64,000 nt of DNA from contig JAHHIA010000003.1 in NCBI GenBank assembly GCA_019359045.1, positions 496,001 through 560,000 of the forward strand, written 5' to 3'. The notes below the pieces were generated by a model. It ran no database searches. It saw only the letters and a program-made list of their open reading frames with translations, and was not told the origin of the DNA. The translations under genes were made by a program, and so were the position numbers. Source of the DNA: Scytolyngbya sp. HA4215-MV1 (GTDB taxonomy: Bacteria; Cyanobacteriota; Cyanobacteriia; Leptolyngbyales; Leptolyngbyaceae). Shown in pieces: positions 16,006 through 26,800 of this stretch; position 1 is the stretch's first letter, and every line of letters begins with the position of its first letter.

Positions 16006-17958
16006 ATGGCACAGCGCAATTCCTGGCAAAGTTTGAGAGCAACCGTTTGGGGTTGGCGGTTTTGGGCGCTGCCTGGCATGGCAATGGTGGGATTGGTAGT
16101 AGCTGCCCGCCTAGTGGGTTCTCTACAAGGGTTAGAGCTATTTGCGCTAGATTCGTTGATGCGGTTGCGCCCTGCCGAACCCAGAGACGATCGCATTGTG
16201 TTGGTTGGGATTGATGCAGCCGATATTCAAAAAATTGGCTACCCCGTGCCTGAAGCGGCGATCGTCGATCTCCTCAAAACTGTACAGACTTACAAGCCCA
16301 CTGTCATTGGGCTAAATATTTTGTGGAATAACTCAGTCAAGTCGAACAATCAAAATTTGTTTGTCACCCTGGGTCGGACACAAAATGCTATCGCTGTAGA
16401 AAAACTCTTGCCGACACCCGATCAAATCCTTCCACCGATCGGATTCCCTCCGGAACAGGTCGGATTCTCTGACATTGTGTCAGACGTAGATGGACGGCTC
16501 CGTAGAATTTTATTGGGAACCTCTAACCCAATTAATGCTAGAGACTACAAGCTCTCACTGATCATTCGCTTGACCGAAGCTTATCTCAGGTCTAGAGATC
16601 AAAAATTGGGATTGCAAAACGGCATTCGTGATAAGTTTGCCATGCGATTTGGTACTACTGAACTGCCCCGACTCTCTTCTAATTCGGGTGGGTATGTGGG
16701 AGTAGATGCTGGGGGACCTCAACTACTGATGAATTTTCGCAGAGGACTGCATCCGTTTCGCAGAATCACGTTGCGACAACTGAAAACTGGGCAGGTACAG
16801 CCTGAGTGGTTGCGCGATCGCATTGTGATTGTCGGCATTACCGATCCCCAATTTCGCCCACCGCTGTCAATCAGAGCGATCCCCAGTTCCAACAATATTC
16901 CTGGCACGATAGATGGGATCGAAATGCAAGCCCACTCCGTTAGCCAAATTATTAGTGCTGTGCTCGATCACCGTCCTCTGTTGCAAACCTGGGCAGATGG
17001 CTGGGAGTATGGATGGATTGTGCTATGGGGTGCGATTGGCATTGCCTTGGGACAGCGCACCCAATTTTTGAGGCGCAATTTGCTGGTGGTTGGGTGTGTC
17101 AACCTGGGTCTATTCACAGGCAGCTACCTGATGTTGGCGATCGGGAATGTGTGGATTCCATTGATTCCGGTCTTGTTTGTGCTCAACCTCAATGTGCTGT
17201 TTCCCGCTATTTATGACTATGTCTATGAACAAGAGCGGGCATTAAAATCTCGTCTGCAAGAACGACAACGGACGATCGAGCAAACCTTTAACATCATCCA
17301 CAACGGGCCTCTGCAAACTCTGGCGACTCTACTCCGACGCCTCCGAGACGATAACCTGCCCCAACCACAACTGTTATCTATCCTGGAAAATTTGAACCGG
17401 GAGATTCGCAACATTGGTGAGCATCTCAGACAGGAATCTCTGGCGCAAGAAGATAGCCTCTATCTGAGAACTGGACTGAAGCTAGACCTCCAAAGTCCTC
17501 TGCATGAGCTGTTTTACGAGGTTTATAGCAGCACCCTGGAACGGCCCGAATTTTCCTCTTTGGGAAGTCTTAAGGTTGCCTGGTTTTTTGAACCGATCGA
17601 GCAGCCCACCCTCACCTCAGATCAAAAGCGCAATCTTTGCCGATTTTTAGAAGAAGCGATAGGCAACATTGCCAAACATGCCGAAGGAGCCACTCACCTT
17701 AACATTACAGGCACTCATCAGCGAGGTTGGTATATGTTGCAAATCAAGGATAACGGGATGGGACTCCACACGACCCACGAAGGGGAAGGTTCCAAACAGG
17801 CTCGCAGGCTCGCTGCTCAACTGAAAGGACACTTTAAGCGATCGGCTGCCGCACCTCAAGGTACACTTTGCGAATTAAGCTGGCCCCTGACCCAATCCTG
17901 GTTCCAAAAATTGGGGATTCATATTAACTTTCATCCACGCTCTTTGGTTAAGAAGTAA
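16006..17958 (+). CDS. CHASE2-domain sensor histidine kinase
   Basis: 650 residues. An N-terminal membrane helix (about 20-40) leads into an extracytoplasmic CHASE2 domain (about 40-310: LFALDSLMRLRPAEPRDDRIVLVGIDAADI, then LRDRIVIVGITDPQF). Three membrane helices follow (about 335-410), then a coiled-coil stretch (YEQERALKSRLQERQRTIEQ). A short dimerisation box IIHNGPLQTLATLLRRL has a histidine near residue 431. A HATPase domain ends the protein (EEAIGNIAKHAEGATHLN, KDNGMGL). The H-N-G-P-L-Q box resembles the HDG-LQ box of NarX/DesK-type kinases, which pair with LuxR-type regulators, as here. The external signal is unknown. Confidence 0.92.
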   Translation: MAQRNSWQSLRATVWGWRFWALPGMAMVGLVVAARLVGSLQGLELFALDSLMRLRPAEPRDDRIVLVGIDAADIQKIGYPVPEAAIVDLLKTVQTYKPTVIGLNILWNNSVKSNNQNLFVTLGRTQNAIAVEKLLPTPDQILPPIGFPPEQVGFSDIVSDVDGRLRRILLGTSNPINARDYKLSLIIRLTEAYLRSRDQKLGLQNGIRDKFAMRFGTTELPRLSSNSGGYVGVDAGGPQLLMNFRRGLHPFRRITLRQLKTGQVQPEWLRDRIVIVGITDPQFRPPLSIRAIPSSNNIPGTIDGIEMQAHSVSQIISAVLDHRPLLQTWADGWEYGWIVLWGAIGIALGQRTQFLRRNLLVVGCVNLGLFTGSYLMLAIGNVWIPLIPVLFVLNLNVLFPAIYDYVYEQERALKSRLQERQRTIEQTFNIIHNGPLQTLATLLRRLRDDNLPQPQLLSILENLNREIRNIGEHLRQESLAQEDSLYLRTGLKLDLQSPLHELFYEVYSSTLERPEFSSLGSLKVAWFFEPIEQPTLTSDQKRNLCRFLEEAIGNIAKHAEGATHLNITGTHQRGWYMLQIKDNGMGLHTTHEGEGSKQARRLAAQLKGHFKRSAAAPQGTLCELSWPLTQSWFQKLGIHINFHPRSLVKK

Positions 17959-18723
17959 TCAACTTTGGGAACATTTTGTGATTCCTTAAATCACCACTGA
18001 AATCTCTATTAAAGCTTTATCGATTCTTATCAAGAGTGGGTAAAGCTTTAATTTTTTCGTTTAAAGAAATGCTATGTTGACAAAATTCAATCTTCAACCG
18101 ATGACTCAAAGATAGTACCGATGAAAAAGCCTTGAAGTCCTTATTGTAAAAGAACTTCAAACTTAAAATACTACACTAACTACATCTAAATTCTCTGTTT
18201 CTCTATCGCCAATTGCCGAATAAATGCTTAATCAGGAAATTAGCTATTCAATAGAAAATAGTACATAAGAACTGTTGTTGTGAAGGGTTTTCTTGAAGTC
18301 TGTAAAGGCAAGAAACTTTGCATAAAACTGTAAAGCCTTTCATTGCTATCTGGTTTAGACTCTATGTATAAAGGGAAAAGGTTTTGCCCCATTTCCTACT
18401 TTCAGGAATCTCTTGAAAGTGAAAACGAAGCTTCTGCCTCCAGCGTCACTACTTAGGGAAATCTACCTTCAAACCTATCCAGAAATGTTTTTGATTTCGG
18501 CTTTGTCCAAAGGTTTGAAGACATGGAATGGATAGGTTGTTTCTACCTGAATTGAGGCAGAATTCATGAAGTCTGTGCCCCATGCTGTTTGTTGGGTGCA
18601 GTTCCTCGTTTTTGTGTAGGTGATTCTACCAGAACATCACACAAGTGCCCGTAAATCACCTAAAGGCTTATGAACAATCCACACTGGTGCGCTGTCATGG
18701 AAATGATGGCAGCCAAAATCTCA
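17959..18723. other. Gene-poor region of 765 bp rich in inverted repeats
   Basis: After the kinase terminator (18009-18057) several imperfect palindromes follow: TTGAAGT/ACTTCAA (18132-18138 with 18154-18160), AAAGGC/GCCTTT around 18304-18340, AACCTATCCA/TGGATAGGTT (18472-18481 with 18529-18538) and TAGGTGATT/AATCACCTA (18617-18625 with 18654-18662). No long reading frame is convincing. It may hold a small RNA or a structured leader of the downstream small gene; the sequence alone does not decide. Confidence 0.4.
18009..18057 (+). terminator. Terminator after the two-component operon
   Basis: An 11-base perfect inverted repeat (TTAAAGCTTTA at 18009-18019, TAAAGCTTTAA at 18041-18051) is followed by a run of T (18052-18057), 50 bases behind the kinase stop. 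Confidence 0.65.
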
Positions 18724-18924
18724 ATGTCAAAAACTATGGTGCTTCTCACCCCAAGGGGACGATCGCTTGGCATCTTATTGGCTACTATGGCTGTGGTCGT
18801 AGCCCAATATACGCCGCCCCCCGATCCGCCGCCCCACAAGCCTCCAACCACTGCATCTATGCAGATTGCTCAATTGCCGATTAATTCAGTGAGGACGATC
18901 GGTTCAAGCAGTTTTGTCTCCTGA
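18724..18924 (+). CDS. Possible small exported proline-rich protein
   Basis: 66 residues from the ATG at 18724; the frame is open from 18670. A basic start is followed by a hydrophobic stretch (LGILLATMAVVVAQ) like a signal peptide, then YTPPPDPPPHKPPTT and a short tail. No ribosome binding site stands out. The order signal peptide, Pro-rich linker suggests a small secreted or anchored peptide, but chance is possible and I recognise no family. Confidence 0.3.
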   Translation: MSKTMVLLTPRGRSLGILLATMAVVVAQYTPPPDPPPHKPPTTASMQIAQLPINSVRTIGSSSFVS

Positions 18925-19219
18925 CCTCTCTCTGAGGGGTCTCCTCGATCGGCGTAAACCGTTCTATTGCATAGGCAGGAGTTAGAAGGCAGAATTCAGC
19001 ATCCCTTCTAGCTCCTGATTTTCTTATTTTCAGCCTTGATGCTTCCTCAAGCCCAACAATCCATCATCCTCGTCCACACTCTGTGGTTTTCCTTCTAAAT
19101 TCCAATTTCCTGAACAGATGCAGCGAAATTCGTTCGACGCAGTATGATGGGGCACAATTGTGGCGATTTGCTGAACTGGCGACTCGTCTCATTTCAGACC
19201 CTTTTGGCTTCGCTATGCT

Positions 19220-20260
19220 ATGGCACCGTTTTTCTTTCGTGCAGGCTATTTGAGTGCGATTTTGGTCTTGCTTTTGTCAGCTTTTCCGGGAGCCCAGGCG
19301 CAAGTATCGCCCCCCCCTGCGGACGCGCCCCCCCGGAGCACGGCACCCTTGCCCAGCCAGCGGCAACAAGAGACGATCGCGCCCGACTACCGCATCAATG
19401 CGCTGCAAAAAGACTTTAAGGGAAAGCTCTGGGTGGGGTCTTGGCAGGGGTTGACCCAAATTGATCCCAATACAGGTAAGGTGTTAGCGCGTATCAGCTT
19501 ACCCAACGTGACGATCGGTGCTCTGGCGCAAGACAAAGTTGGACGGATTTGGGTTGGCACTTACGACGGACTCAAGCGGATTGACCCTCGCACCAACGAA
19601 ATTACTGCTCAAAACTTTTTGCTGCCCTCCAATCGGGTGTTGGCATTGTTGATTGACTTGCGCGGTTACCTGTGGGTGGGTACGGATGGTGGGTTAGCGC
19701 TGATTAGCCCCGATGAGGGGTTGTTGATGACGACGATTAAGGATCTGCCGGGGGTAAGTGCCCATGCGCTCAGTTTGGATTCGGATGGGCAGCTTTGGGT
19801 CGCTACGCTGGAAGGGATGGTTCGTATCGATACCGCCAGTGCCAAGGTAATTGCCCGCATTCCAGAGGTGCCAGGGGGGGTAGTGCAAACGTTGACTCGT
19901 AGCCCCAGAGGCGGTTTGTGGGCAGGGACACCGAACGGCCTATTGGAAATTGACTACAAAACTGGGCAGGTATTGCGATCGGTCACCAAGCTCAAAGGAC
20001 ATGATGTAACTGCCATCCGGTTTGATAAGGCTGGGAGTGTTTGGGTAGGGATGTCGAATGGGCTATGGCGAGTGAATCCTTACAATGGAGCGATTTTGGG
20101 CGAAGTGTACAATCTGCCTGCCGATCGCATTTTGGCACTGGCACCTGACACGGGCAATAAATTATGGGTGGGGACAAGCGAGGGGCTGGCATGGGTAAGT
20201 ATGACAACTTACCACACGGGTACCCATCGCACCCTCAGCCGCAATCCTGCGACTGAGTAG
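19220..20260 (+). CDS. Seven-bladed Reg_prop beta-propeller protein, exported
   Basis: 346 residues with a signal peptide (hydrophobic to about residue 27, GAQAQ), a Pro-rich linker, then seven repeats of about 42 residues. Each carries a version of LWVGTxxGL: LWVGSWQGL, IWVGTYDGL, LWVGTDGGL, LWVATLEGM, LWAGTPNGL, VWVGMSNGL and LWVGTSEGL. Each is followed by an I-D-P-type turn. This is the two-component-regulator propeller (Reg_prop) fold, usually half of the sensor of hybrid kinases. Here it stands alone with no membrane helix, kinase or DNA-binding domain, so it may be a periplasmic ligand-binding or scaffold protein. Confidence 0.85.
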   Translation: MAPFFFRAGYLSAILVLLLSAFPGAQAQVSPPPADAPPRSTAPLPSQRQQETIAPDYRINALQKDFKGKLWVGSWQGLTQIDPNTGKVLARISLPNVTIGALAQDKVGRIWVGTYDGLKRIDPRTNEITAQNFLLPSNRVLALLIDLRGYLWVGTDGGLALISPDEGLLMTTIKDLPGVSAHALSLDSDGQLWVATLEGMVRIDTASAKVIARIPEVPGGVVQTLTRSPRGGLWAGTPNGLLEIDYKTGQVLRSVTKLKGHDVTAIRFDKAGSVWVGMSNGLWRVNPYNGAILGEVYNLPADRILALAPDTGNKLWVGTSEGLAWVSMTTYHTGTHRTLSRNPATE

Positions 20261-20349
20261 CGCTTGAATTCTACCAATTCACCCACTGGGTGGCTCCAGA
20301 CAGAAGCGGGGAGATCTACAATCAAGCATCTCCTGATTGCGATCGGTTT

Positions 20350-22131
20350 ATGACTTTTTTGGCAAAAAAAACTTGGCGACGTTGGTGGGTCGGATGTCTA
20401 GCGCTGATGCTAGTGCTCTCTGTGGTTGCCTGCAATCCTCATCAGTTCAAAGTAAAGGCGGCGCAGCGTTCTCAGATTGTTGTCCGCACGCCAGGTGAAC
20501 CCAAAACTTTTAACTATGCATTGATTCAGGAAGCTCCCAATGTTTCCCAGTTTTTGCATGCAGGGCTGATTTTTGAAAATGGGACGGGTGATTTAGAACC
20601 CGATCTGGCGGAGTCCTGGCAAATCTCTCAAGACAAGCAACACATTACAGTGACCCTGCGGGAGGGGCTGAAATGGTCAGATGGGGCACCGCTAACGGCG
20701 GATGACGTGATGTTTAGCTATCAGGAGCTTTACTTTAATCCCAAAATTCCCTTGCCTATCCAAGATGCATTCAAAATTGGGGTGAGTGGAGCACTGCCTT
20801 CCATCCGCAAATTGAACGATCGTCAGGTGGAATTCGCGACGCCCGAACCGTTCGCACCTTTCCTACGAAGCATTGGAGCTGCCATTTTGCCAGCCCATGT
20901 CTTGCGAAAAGTGGCGAATGCCAAAGATGCCAAAGGACAATCCCAGTTTTTGACCACTTGGGGCGTGGATACCGATCCCAGCAAAATTATTGTAAATGGT
21001 CCCTACCGCATTGAAAGCTATGCTACTAGCCAGCGTTTGGTGCTGCAGCGCAATCCCTACTACTGGAAAAAAGATGCTCAGGGCAAGCAACTACCCTATA
21101 TTGATCGCGTCATCTGGCAAATTGTTGAATCGGCTGATACGGGATTAATCCAGTTTCGTTCTGGAGGATTGGATGCACTGGCGATCGGCTCTTCAAGTTT
21201 TTCGTTGCTGAAACGTGAGGAGAAACGAGGCAAATTTACCATTTACAACGGAGGTCCAGACTCCAGCACATTGTTTGTTTGCTTTAACCTGAACCAGGGG
21301 AAACGCAACGGCAAGCCTGTGGTAGACCCAATCAAATCACGCTGGTTTAATACGGTGGCGTTTCGGCAAGCCGTGGCGTATGCGCTCGATCGGCAGACCA
21401 TGGTCAACAATACGTTTCGGGGATTGGGACAACCGCAAGATTCGCCGATTTCGGTGCAAAGCCCTTACTATTTTTCTCCTCAAGAAGGGCTTAAAACCTA
21501 CCCCTATGATCTCAAAAAAGCCAAAAAGTTGTTGCTGGATGCTGGATTTAAGTACGACAATTCTGGACAGCTTTTTGATGCCCAGGGCAATCGGGTGCGC
21601 TTTACGATGTTGTCGCAAACTGGTAGTCGCACGATCGAGGGTTTAGCCGCCCAGATTAAAAGCGATTTGGGCAAACTTGGTATGCAGGTGGATTACGCCC
21701 CGATCGATTTCAGCGCCCTTTTGGATAAAGTCATTAACACGCTGGAATGGGAATTTTATGTGGGTGGCATTACAGGGGGGGTAGAACCGAATAATGGCTA
21801 CAATGTCTGGTCGCCCGATGGCTCATTCCATCCTTTCAATCAAAAGCCTCAATCTGGGAAGGCACCCCTCACAGACAGAGTGGTTGCAGATTGGGAAGCC
21901 AAAATTGGTCAGCTTTACATTCAAGGAGCCAGGGAATTGGATGAAGCTAAACGCAAAGCGATCTATGCCGAAACCCAACGTCTTTCTCAGGAATATTTAC
22001 CGTTTATCCATTTGGTGAACTCGCTAAATCTGGTGGCGGTACGAAATCGGGTACAAGATGTCAACATTTCCAGTCTGTACTATGAGTCGTTATTGTGGAA
22101 TGTTGCCAATCTCAAAGTGCGAGATAACTAA
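20350..22131 (+). CDS. ABC transporter substrate-binding lipoprotein, family 5
   Basis: 593 residues from the ATG at 20350; the frame is open from 20290. A basic N-terminus (KKTWRRWW) and hydrophobic stretch end in the lipobox SVVAC (Cys28). The SBP_bac_5 fold of peptide and nickel importers is clear: EPDLAESWQISQDKQHITVTLREGLKWSDGAPLTADDVMFSY, in which each block is a family signature, then FRQAVAYALDRQTMVNN and LLLDAGFKYD. It should capture oligopeptides or similar ligands outside the cytoplasm. No permease or ATPase gene lies next to it, so its channel is encoded elsewhere. Confidence 0.92.
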   Translation: MTFLAKKTWRRWWVGCLALMLVLSVVACNPHQFKVKAAQRSQIVVRTPGEPKTFNYALIQEAPNVSQFLHAGLIFENGTGDLEPDLAESWQISQDKQHITVTLREGLKWSDGAPLTADDVMFSYQELYFNPKIPLPIQDAFKIGVSGALPSIRKLNDRQVEFATPEPFAPFLRSIGAAILPAHVLRKVANAKDAKGQSQFLTTWGVDTDPSKIIVNGPYRIESYATSQRLVLQRNPYYWKKDAQGKQLPYIDRVIWQIVESADTGLIQFRSGGLDALAIGSSSFSLLKREEKRGKFTIYNGGPDSSTLFVCFNLNQGKRNGKPVVDPIKSRWFNTVAFRQAVAYALDRQTMVNNTFRGLGQPQDSPISVQSPYYFSPQEGLKTYPYDLKKAKKLLLDAGFKYDNSGQLFDAQGNRVRFTMLSQTGSRTIEGLAAQIKSDLGKLGMQVDYAPIDFSALLDKVINTLEWEFYVGGITGGVEPNNGYNVWSPDGSFHPFNQKPQSGKAPLTDRVVADWEAKIGQLYIQGARELDEAKRKAIYAETQRLSQEYLPFIHLVNSLNLVAVRNRVQDVNISSLYYESLLWNVANLKVRDN

Positions 22132-22397
22132 TGCTCTCTATTCCCATTGCTCTCTGTCTTTACAGGGGGCTTTTTATTTTGGGTAGAATAGAGCACTTGG
22201 TGCTGTCCTATCTATCAAAGCAGATCGCCATTGCTAGAATGATGTTGTGCGCTTTGCCCAGACAAGTTTGCCCAGTAGACCCCAAGCACTTTGATCGTCC
22301 GTTCTGGACTTTTTCTCATTACTAGTCAGAGGATGGGAACGAAATCGCCAGGCTCTGCCTCATGTCAGGAGTTAGAGCCGGGATATCCAGTGCTTCG

Positions 22398-23327
22398 CTA
22401 CTTAATCTTGCCGATTTCTCGTCCAATTTGCTCGATCGTGGCATAGTTAGAATTCTGTGTTTTGACAAACTTCGATGCCGTGAACAAGTCCAAAATTTCT
22501 TTTTGCTCGGGCACTTTGGGATCGAGCTTGAGCAGCGCAGCCTGTACCTTCTCTACAAACTCTGCGCCGTACCGTTCTTTTACCGCTGGATTAATTACCC
22601 AGTGGTAATCAAAATAGGCAGGCGATCGCCAAATCACCGCCACCTTGCTCTGATCCACTTTGCCTTCCTTGAGCCGACTTGTCCAGACTTTTTCGTTGAG
22701 TGCGCCTGCTTCGTAAGTGCCAGCGGTGACGAGTTCCAGGGTGGCATCGTGATTTTTTGAGAAGCCGACCTGTCCTTTGAAGTCTTCGAGCTTGACCCCG
22801 GCTTGCTTGAGAAAATATTGCGGCATTAGGCGACCTGAAGTGGAAGACTCGCTGCCAAAGGTGAAGGTATGTCCTTTCAGCTCGGTCAATTCCTGAATAT
22901 CTTTGATGGGTTTCAGCCCACTCTTTTGGTTGACGATGAAAACACTGTGGAATTGGGAATCGACATCGCGCTGGGCGATCGCCTCGGCTCCGGGTACTTG
23001 TAACCGTGCCTGCACCCCGGTCAGTCCACCAAACCAGACTAGATCCAAATCCCCCACTTTGAAGGCAGTCACCGCTGCGGTGTAGTCGGTGACGGGCTTG
23101 TAGACTACTGGCACTTTTAATTCCGCTTCCAGATACTTCGCCAGTTTGGTGTAGAGGCGCTGGAGTTTTTCTGGCTCTTGGTCGGGGATGGCGCTGGTGG
23201 TGAGGGGTTTGGCGGTAGTGGGGGCAGCAGAATGGGTGGATGATGCGGTGGGCGAAGATGCAGGGGTGCAAGCGGTAAATGATAGCCCTAACAGCAGGAG
23301 TAGACCAGAGAGAACAATTTTTTTCAT
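22398..23327 (-). CDS. PhnD-like (putative selenate/phosphonate) binding lipoprotein
   Basis: 309 residues; lipobox FTAC (Cys20) after a hydrophobic N-terminus, then a Ser/Thr/Pro-rich linker. The body is that of the phosphonate-type periplasmic binding proteins: IPDQEPEKLQRLYTKLAKYL, VTDYTAAVTAFKVGDLDLVWFGGLTGVQARLQVPGAEAIAQRD (each block characteristic) and GSESSTSGRLMPQYFL. The subgroup annotated as putative selenate transporter components has these blocks, but phosphate, phosphite or phosphonate are also possible ligands. No transporter partner is adjacent. Confidence 0.88.
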   Translation of the reverse strand: MKKIVLSGLLLLLGLSFTACTPASSPTASSTHSAAPTTAKPLTTSAIPDQEPEKLQRLYTKLAKYLEAELKVPVVYKPVTDYTAAVTAFKVGDLDLVWFGGLTGVQARLQVPGAEAIAQRDVDSQFHSVFIVNQKSGLKPIKDIQELTELKGHTFTFGSESSTSGRLMPQYFLKQAGVKLEDFKGQVGFSKNHDATLELVTAGTYEAGALNEKVWTSRLKEGKVDQSKVAVIWRSPAYFDYHWVINPAVKERYGAEFVEKVQAALLKLDPKVPEQKEILDLFTASKFVKTQNSNYATIEQIGREIGKIK

Positions 23328-23410
23328 CGATCGTTTCAGATTGGAATTTTAAGGAGTCGGTCGATCGCTTTGTAGGGATGCTGAAGACAATTGTAGGGTA
23401 GGTTGGCAGG

Positions 23411-23450
23411 CGGTTTGAAAAGGGGCTGACTGTGATTTCAAGCACTAAAC
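23411..23450. repeat. Dispersed repeat copy 1
   Basis: About 33 bases (TTTGAAAAGG, CTGTGAT and AAGCACT blocks) match 26 positions of a second copy at 34159-34196, both outside genes. Confidence 0.4.
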
Positions 23451-23753
23451 CTGGCGTTCCTCCCTCTGATTAACTATCAACTTGGGTAATTATTTGACCC
23501 AATTGCTAACAGAAACGAAGCTTGCCTCCACAATCGCCCATATGGCTGAAACCCTGATTGTTTCGTTTTATTGTGTAGAAGTCCTGCGGTGCAAGGCTTT
23601 TGGCTAGTGAAAATGGCTCTTTTTCAGTTATACTCACGCCCATAATTCGATGTGGAGATTTCTATACTTGGAGTCCGCTCTGGATAAGGCTTCTAGATCG
23701 GGTGAGGTTACCGATCGCCTCAAATCGGATTCATTGAAACCTCGCAGCGATCG

Positions 23754-23787
23754 AGATCCCCGGCTTTTTTGGAAAAGCCGGGGATCT
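23754..23787 (-). terminator. Terminator after the SNF2 helicase gene
   Basis: A perfect 15-base stem (AGATCCCCGGCTTTT / AAAAGCCGGGGATCT) with a four-base loop, 28 bases downstream of the helicase stop. The T-rich arm ends suit termination in either direction. Confidence 0.75.
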
Positions 23788-23815
23788 GGGTCTCAATCGA
23801 TTGCCTGCCGTTCCT

Positions 23816-26800
23816 CTAACCTTCTTCCTGCAACAACCGCAACAAATCATCTGTAGACATCTTGCCGCTGATGTCGGCTCCTTCCAGCAAACTATCGGCA
23901 AGGTCGCGCTTGTGCTGGTGCAGTTCGACAATCTTTTCCTCGATCGTGTCTTTTGCCACCAGGCGATAAATGGTCACCGGGCGTAGCTGCCCAATGCGGT
24001 GGGCACGATCGCTGGCTTGGTCTTCCACTGCCGGGTTCCACCAGGGGTCCATGTGGATGACATAGTCGGCAGCAGTGAGGTTGAGTCCGGTGCCACCCGC
24101 TTTAAGGCTAATCAGAAACACATCGCCTTCCCCAGCTTGAAAGGCAGTGACCCGTTTTTTGCGATCGGGGGCAGGGGTGCTGCCATCCAGGTATTGATAG
24201 CGGATTTTTTGCTCATCCAGATAATCGCGCAGGATGTGCAGATGATCGACAAACTGGCTGAACACCAGCGCTTTGTGACGGTTCTCCAACAGTTCGGTCA
24301 GCACTTCGCCAAACAGTTGCAGTTTGGCACTGGGGAGGGAGATTTCGGGCTTCACCAGGCGCGTGTTGCAACAGGCACGACGCAATCTCATGATTTCTGC
24401 CAGCACTTGCAGATGTTTGGCTCCGGCAGTGGCATCGCTATTGGAGAGTTTGGCGATCGCGTCACGGCGCAGGGCTTCGTAAAACGCCAGTTCTTCCCGA
24501 CTGAGATCGACCTGTAAAGTAATTTCGGTGCGCGAGGGCAATTCTTCCAACACCTGGCTCTTAGTACGACGTAGCAAAAAGGGCTGGATCAGCTTTTTCA
24601 GGCGATTGCGGGCTTGCTTGTCCTGGTAGCGTTCGATCGGGGTAGCGAAGCGCTGATTGAAGTTTTCTAGAGAACCGAGCAAGCCCGGATTAATGAAGCG
24701 GAAGAGGTTCCACAATTCGCCTAAGTGGTTTTCGATCGGGGTGCCTGTGGTGATCAGTTTGAAGCCCCCTTGCAGGGTCATGGCAGCCTGCGATCGCTTC
24801 GTCGCAAAATTCTTAATCGACTGAGCTTCGTCCAGCACAATGGTTTGCCACTGCACCTTTGCCAATTTTTCTGCCAACTCTTCTTGCTGCAAGAGTCCAT
24901 AGGTGCAAACCAACATATCGAAGGGTTGCAGATTATCCAGCAACTTTTGGCGATCGCTACTGCCAAACTGAATCGCGTTCAGTGTGGGAGCAAAGCGCTG
25001 GGCTTCCCCCATCCAGTTCATGCCCACCGAAGTCGGTGCTACAATCAGCGTGGGACCCGCTGCCGCACGGGTGAGAATCACTGCCAGGGCTTGCAGGGTT
25101 TTGCCCAAGCCCATGTCATCGGCAAGGCACGCTCCCACGCCCCAATGTGCCAATCGTGCCAGCCAGCGGAAACCCTCGACCTGGTAGTCGCGCAGCTCTG
25201 CCTGGAGGGTGGAGGGCAAGGTTGGTTCAAAGTCCTGAATTTCTTTGAGGCGCTGAATATGCTGCTTCCAGTATTTATCGGCTTTGAGGTCGCCCACTTC
25301 ATCCAGCCAGTCTTCCATTGCCACGGCTGCCAGGGGATGAATACGCAAACCTTTGCCCGATTTTTCGGAATAGGCGCGCAGTTCATCCAGCCGTTTACGA
25401 AATTCTTGCGTCAGTGCCAAAAATTGCCCGTTGCCAAGCGGAAGAAAGCGACCCGGAGTTTTGTCCAGGAGTTCCATTAAGCGCTGGATATCCAGCACCA
25501 AATTGTGATCCAAATTCAGCGCACCATCGGTCGAGAACCAATCTTTCTGGCGTTGAATCTTCAGACTAAAGTTGCTGAGTCCTGCTTGATGGCTGACGCG
25601 CAATTTCTCGCCTTCGGGCCATTCCAGCGTGACGGTCTCGCCCAATTCACCAATCTCCAGCAATAATTCCAGACAATCTTCTGGGTCTTCTACCAGCCAT
25701 TCACCGTCCTGTTCTGCCTGACGAGTTAGGGTCGGGCAGGCGGCGATTGCGGCATTGGCGAGTTGTTTTTCTTCTTTCAATTTACGGGTGGTTTGCAGCC
25801 GTTTGCCCTCGATCTCAGCAATCACCGTTTCGCCGCCCGCTCCGGGGCGATAGTAAGGTCCTCCCTGGGCAAAGGGGCGGGTCAACACTGCTACTTTCAA
25901 ACCATCTCCGGCAGGCAGCAGATGCACATGGGGTTTGGCATCGGCGGGCACTTCTTCGGCATTGCTGACTCCCCCGCCAATGTCTGAGTGGACGGTGACG
26001 ATGCCAGAAACGGCGTTAATAGCTGCGAGTACCTGATCTTTGGCGATCGCAGGAACTTGCAACCGATTTTTAGCACCCAAAATCTCGGCAATGCGACGAT
26101 GATCTGCCGTAATCTCAATCACTTTCAGTCGCGTAGGGCTTTCTTTGACCACCAAGATATTTTCAGCTTTACTGAGTTCTGGCGAAAACTGGAGGGTGAA
26201 TTGATCGCCTTTGCCTTTTTTGACCAGCAGTTCCGGTTCTCCTTTGACAATCTCCACTCGAATAGTAGGAGTGTCTGTCCAGAACACATGGGGATGCCCC
26301 ACCAGCGCGACGATCGCCTTCTGACTAAAGCGATACTGAGTTTGTCCATAGTACCCATAGGAGTGCTCTGTCTCCAGTTGGGCACAGACGCGGATATCTT
26401 GTGGGGTAAGATAGTCCAGTTCGCCCGTTTTTTTCAACCGTTTGAGGGCGATCGGGCGTCCCTTGCTCCAAACGCCCTGCGCGTTGATTTTTTGTTCACG
26501 TGGTTCCAGTTGATAGCTATTGCTGGAATAGAAAGTAATAAACCAGGCAAGTCGCTGAGTACCTTCTGCTTTGGCAACGGTTTGAGGGGAGGCTTTGGAG
26601 AGGTTGGTGAGGGCAGTTAGACTCAATTGCCAGGTTTCTTTCGGTTCGATCAGGTCTACGAGGGTGTGGATATTGCTGTTTTGGCGCAAGGTTTGTGCTT
26701 TTTTGCTAGAGGCAGTGCTCGGCTTGAGTCGTGTCAACAATTCTGCCGATTCCATTGCAATCCAGCGGTAACCCGATTCTTCTGCCTGCTGACAAAATGA

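Larger units (their letters stand above)
23328..23815. other. Intergenic region of 488 bp
   Basis: It holds the upstream region of the PhnD-like gene, a 40-bp dispersed repeat (23411-23450) and the SNF2 terminator (23754-23787). I see no gene. Confidence 0.5.
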
